Assembly: GCF_024623725.1 (NCBI RefSeq) | Contig: NZ_JANKHG010000001.1 | Coordinates: 248,001-312,000 of the forward strand | DNA from: Limnobacter parvus | GTDB taxonomy: Bacteria > Pseudomonadota > Gammaproteobacteria > Burkholderiales > Burkholderiaceae_B | Direction: 5' to 3' | Length of the DNA stretch: 64,000 nucleotides | Shown: piece after piece, positions 63,442-64,000 of the stretch | How the letters are laid out: each line of letters starts with the position of its first letter | Position numbering within the stretch: position 1 is the stretch's first letter | Position numbers and translations under genes: made by a program | Notes under the pieces: generated by a model | Seen by the model: the letters and a program-made list of their open reading frames with translations, nothing else | What the model was told of the DNA's origin: nothing | The model's database searches: none

Positions 63442-64000
63442 TTACACCGTTATGTAATGGTCGACCAACAAGGCCGCGAACAAAAACGCCAGGTAGGCGA
63501 TGGAATAGGTAAATGCCTTTTTGGCCAAGGCGTCGCTGTAATTTTTCCAGATTTTGTAGCCATACCCAATAAAGATTGCATTTAATACCACCGCGCTGGC
63601 AAGGTAAATCAGCCCACTCATTTTCATGGCGTAGGGAATCATGGTGGTGGCTGCCAGCATGATGGTGTACAGAAACACATGGAACTGGGTAAATGCCGCG
63701 CCATGTGTAACAGGCAACATGGGCAAACCAGCGCGTGCATATTCCTGCGTGCGGTAAAGGGCCAGGGCCCAGAAATGCGGGGGTGTCCACACAAAAATAA
63801 TGAGAAACAGCACCAAAGCTTCGGCAGAGACGCTGTTGGTCACCGCTGCCCAGCCCAGTACAGGCGGCATTGCGCCAGATGCACCGCCAATTACAATATT
63901 TTGAGGCGTATTCGGCTTTAGAAGCAGGGTGTAGATAACCGCATAGCCAACGAAGGTGGCCAAAGTCAGCCACATGGTCAGCGGATTCACAAACACATAC
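63442..64000 (-). CDS. ctaB: Protoheme IX farnesyltransferase, C-terminal part (cut by window edge)
   Basis: The frame is open to the right edge and gives 186 codons of a UbiA-type membrane prenyltransferase. [20 protein letters not shown] and [15 protein letters not shown] are signatures of CtaB/Cox10, which adds farnesyl to heme b to make heme o. Six hydrophobic helices remain visible. The first half, with the DxxxD site, lies outside the window. Confidence 0.88.
   Translation of the reverse strand, partial: YVFVNPLTMWLTLATFVGYAVIYTLLLKPNTPQNIVIGGASGAMPPVLGWAAVTNSVSAEALVLFLIIFVWTPPHFWALALYRTQEYARAGLPMLPVTHGAAFTQFHVFLYTIMLAATTMIPYAMKMSGLIYLASAVVLNAIFIGYGYKIWKNYSDALAKKAFTYSIAYLAFLFAALLVDHYITV

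Noticed and set aside
62825..63973. 382-residue version of the SCO1 gene
   Set aside because: The first 179 codons run antiparallel in meaning to ctaB (same strand, wrong frame) and are Cys/His/Trp-rich noise; lipoprotein start at 63436 is clear.
1..64000. rRNA, tRNA or tmRNA genes
   Set aside because: No cloverleaf-type or rRNA-like stretches were noticed by eye; a covariance-model scan would be needed to exclude a tRNA completely.

Overview
The window looks like a chromosomal segment of a betaproteobacterium of the order Burkholderiales. The gene set, with PhoX, an A-type Fe-S carrier, CtaB next to SCO1 and a CIRCE-controlled rpoH, would suit a Limnobacter-like organism, but that name is inference. 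The backbone is compact and moderately G+C-rich. It is interrupted by one clearly foreign, more A+T-rich block at 35556-59460.

Region 1 (1-9.3 kb) is a surface-polysaccharide locus: a cut glycosyltransferase and GDP-mannose 4,6-dehydratase, then a membrane-bound UDP-sugar 4,6-dehydratase facing a tightly overlapping set (phosphoglycosyl transferase, sugar aminotransferase, GNAT acetyltransferase, glycosyltransferase, O-antigen ligase/polymerase). The set fits synthesis of a 4-acetamido-6-deoxy sugar and its transfer to a lipid carrier. An AI-2E family transporter follows.

Region 2 (9.3-17 kb) has a lipoprotein, a subtilisin with a GlyGly-CTERM-like tail, PhoX phosphatase, a DUF4864 protein, an ErpA-type Fe-S carrier and small secreted proteins. 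Region 3 (17-24.4 kb) is a polymorphic-toxin locus. A full RHS protein and its immunity gene are followed by two displaced toxin tips, each with its own immunity gene; the larger tip carries a nonsense codon and a 243-bp in-frame deletion.

Region 4 (24.5-33.3 kb) is metabolic: TPP enzyme plus aldehyde dehydrogenase, a Baeyer-Villiger-type monooxygenase, an AraC regulator, a hydrolase and a beta-propeller lipoprotein. Region 5 (33.4-35.6 kb) is a three-gene unit: a helical-repeat protein, a small exported Ser/Arg/Pro/Tyr-rich protein, and a fusion of an HprK-like kinase with a PqqD-like domain. This looks like a peptide- or protein-modification system.

Region 6 (35556-59460) is a complete Tn7-like transposon of 23,905 bp. 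It has 27-bp terminal inverted repeats beginning TGT, a 5-bp target duplication (GCTTT), arrays of a 13-bp putative TnsB site at both ends (widely spaced left, 20-bp period right), and tnsA-tnsB-tnsC-tniQ. Cargo includes MqsRA, an orphan DUF433 antitoxin, IS21 remnants, a HipA-like kinase with an unknown partner, an XRE/ImmA pair, a four-gene operon with a second TniQ, and a translationally coupled type I restriction-modification operon carrying an Abi_C-like gene under a WYL regulator. The insertion replaced the last codons of the HprK-PqqD gene. It stopped 10 bp short of the predicted sigma-E promoter of rpoH.

Region 7 (59.46-64 kb) is backbone again: rpoH with a perfect CIRCE operator, a glutathione S-transferase, a FecR-like protein, a papain-like-fold protein, SCO1 and the C-terminal part of CtaB. 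I saw no rRNA, tRNA or CRISPR array.
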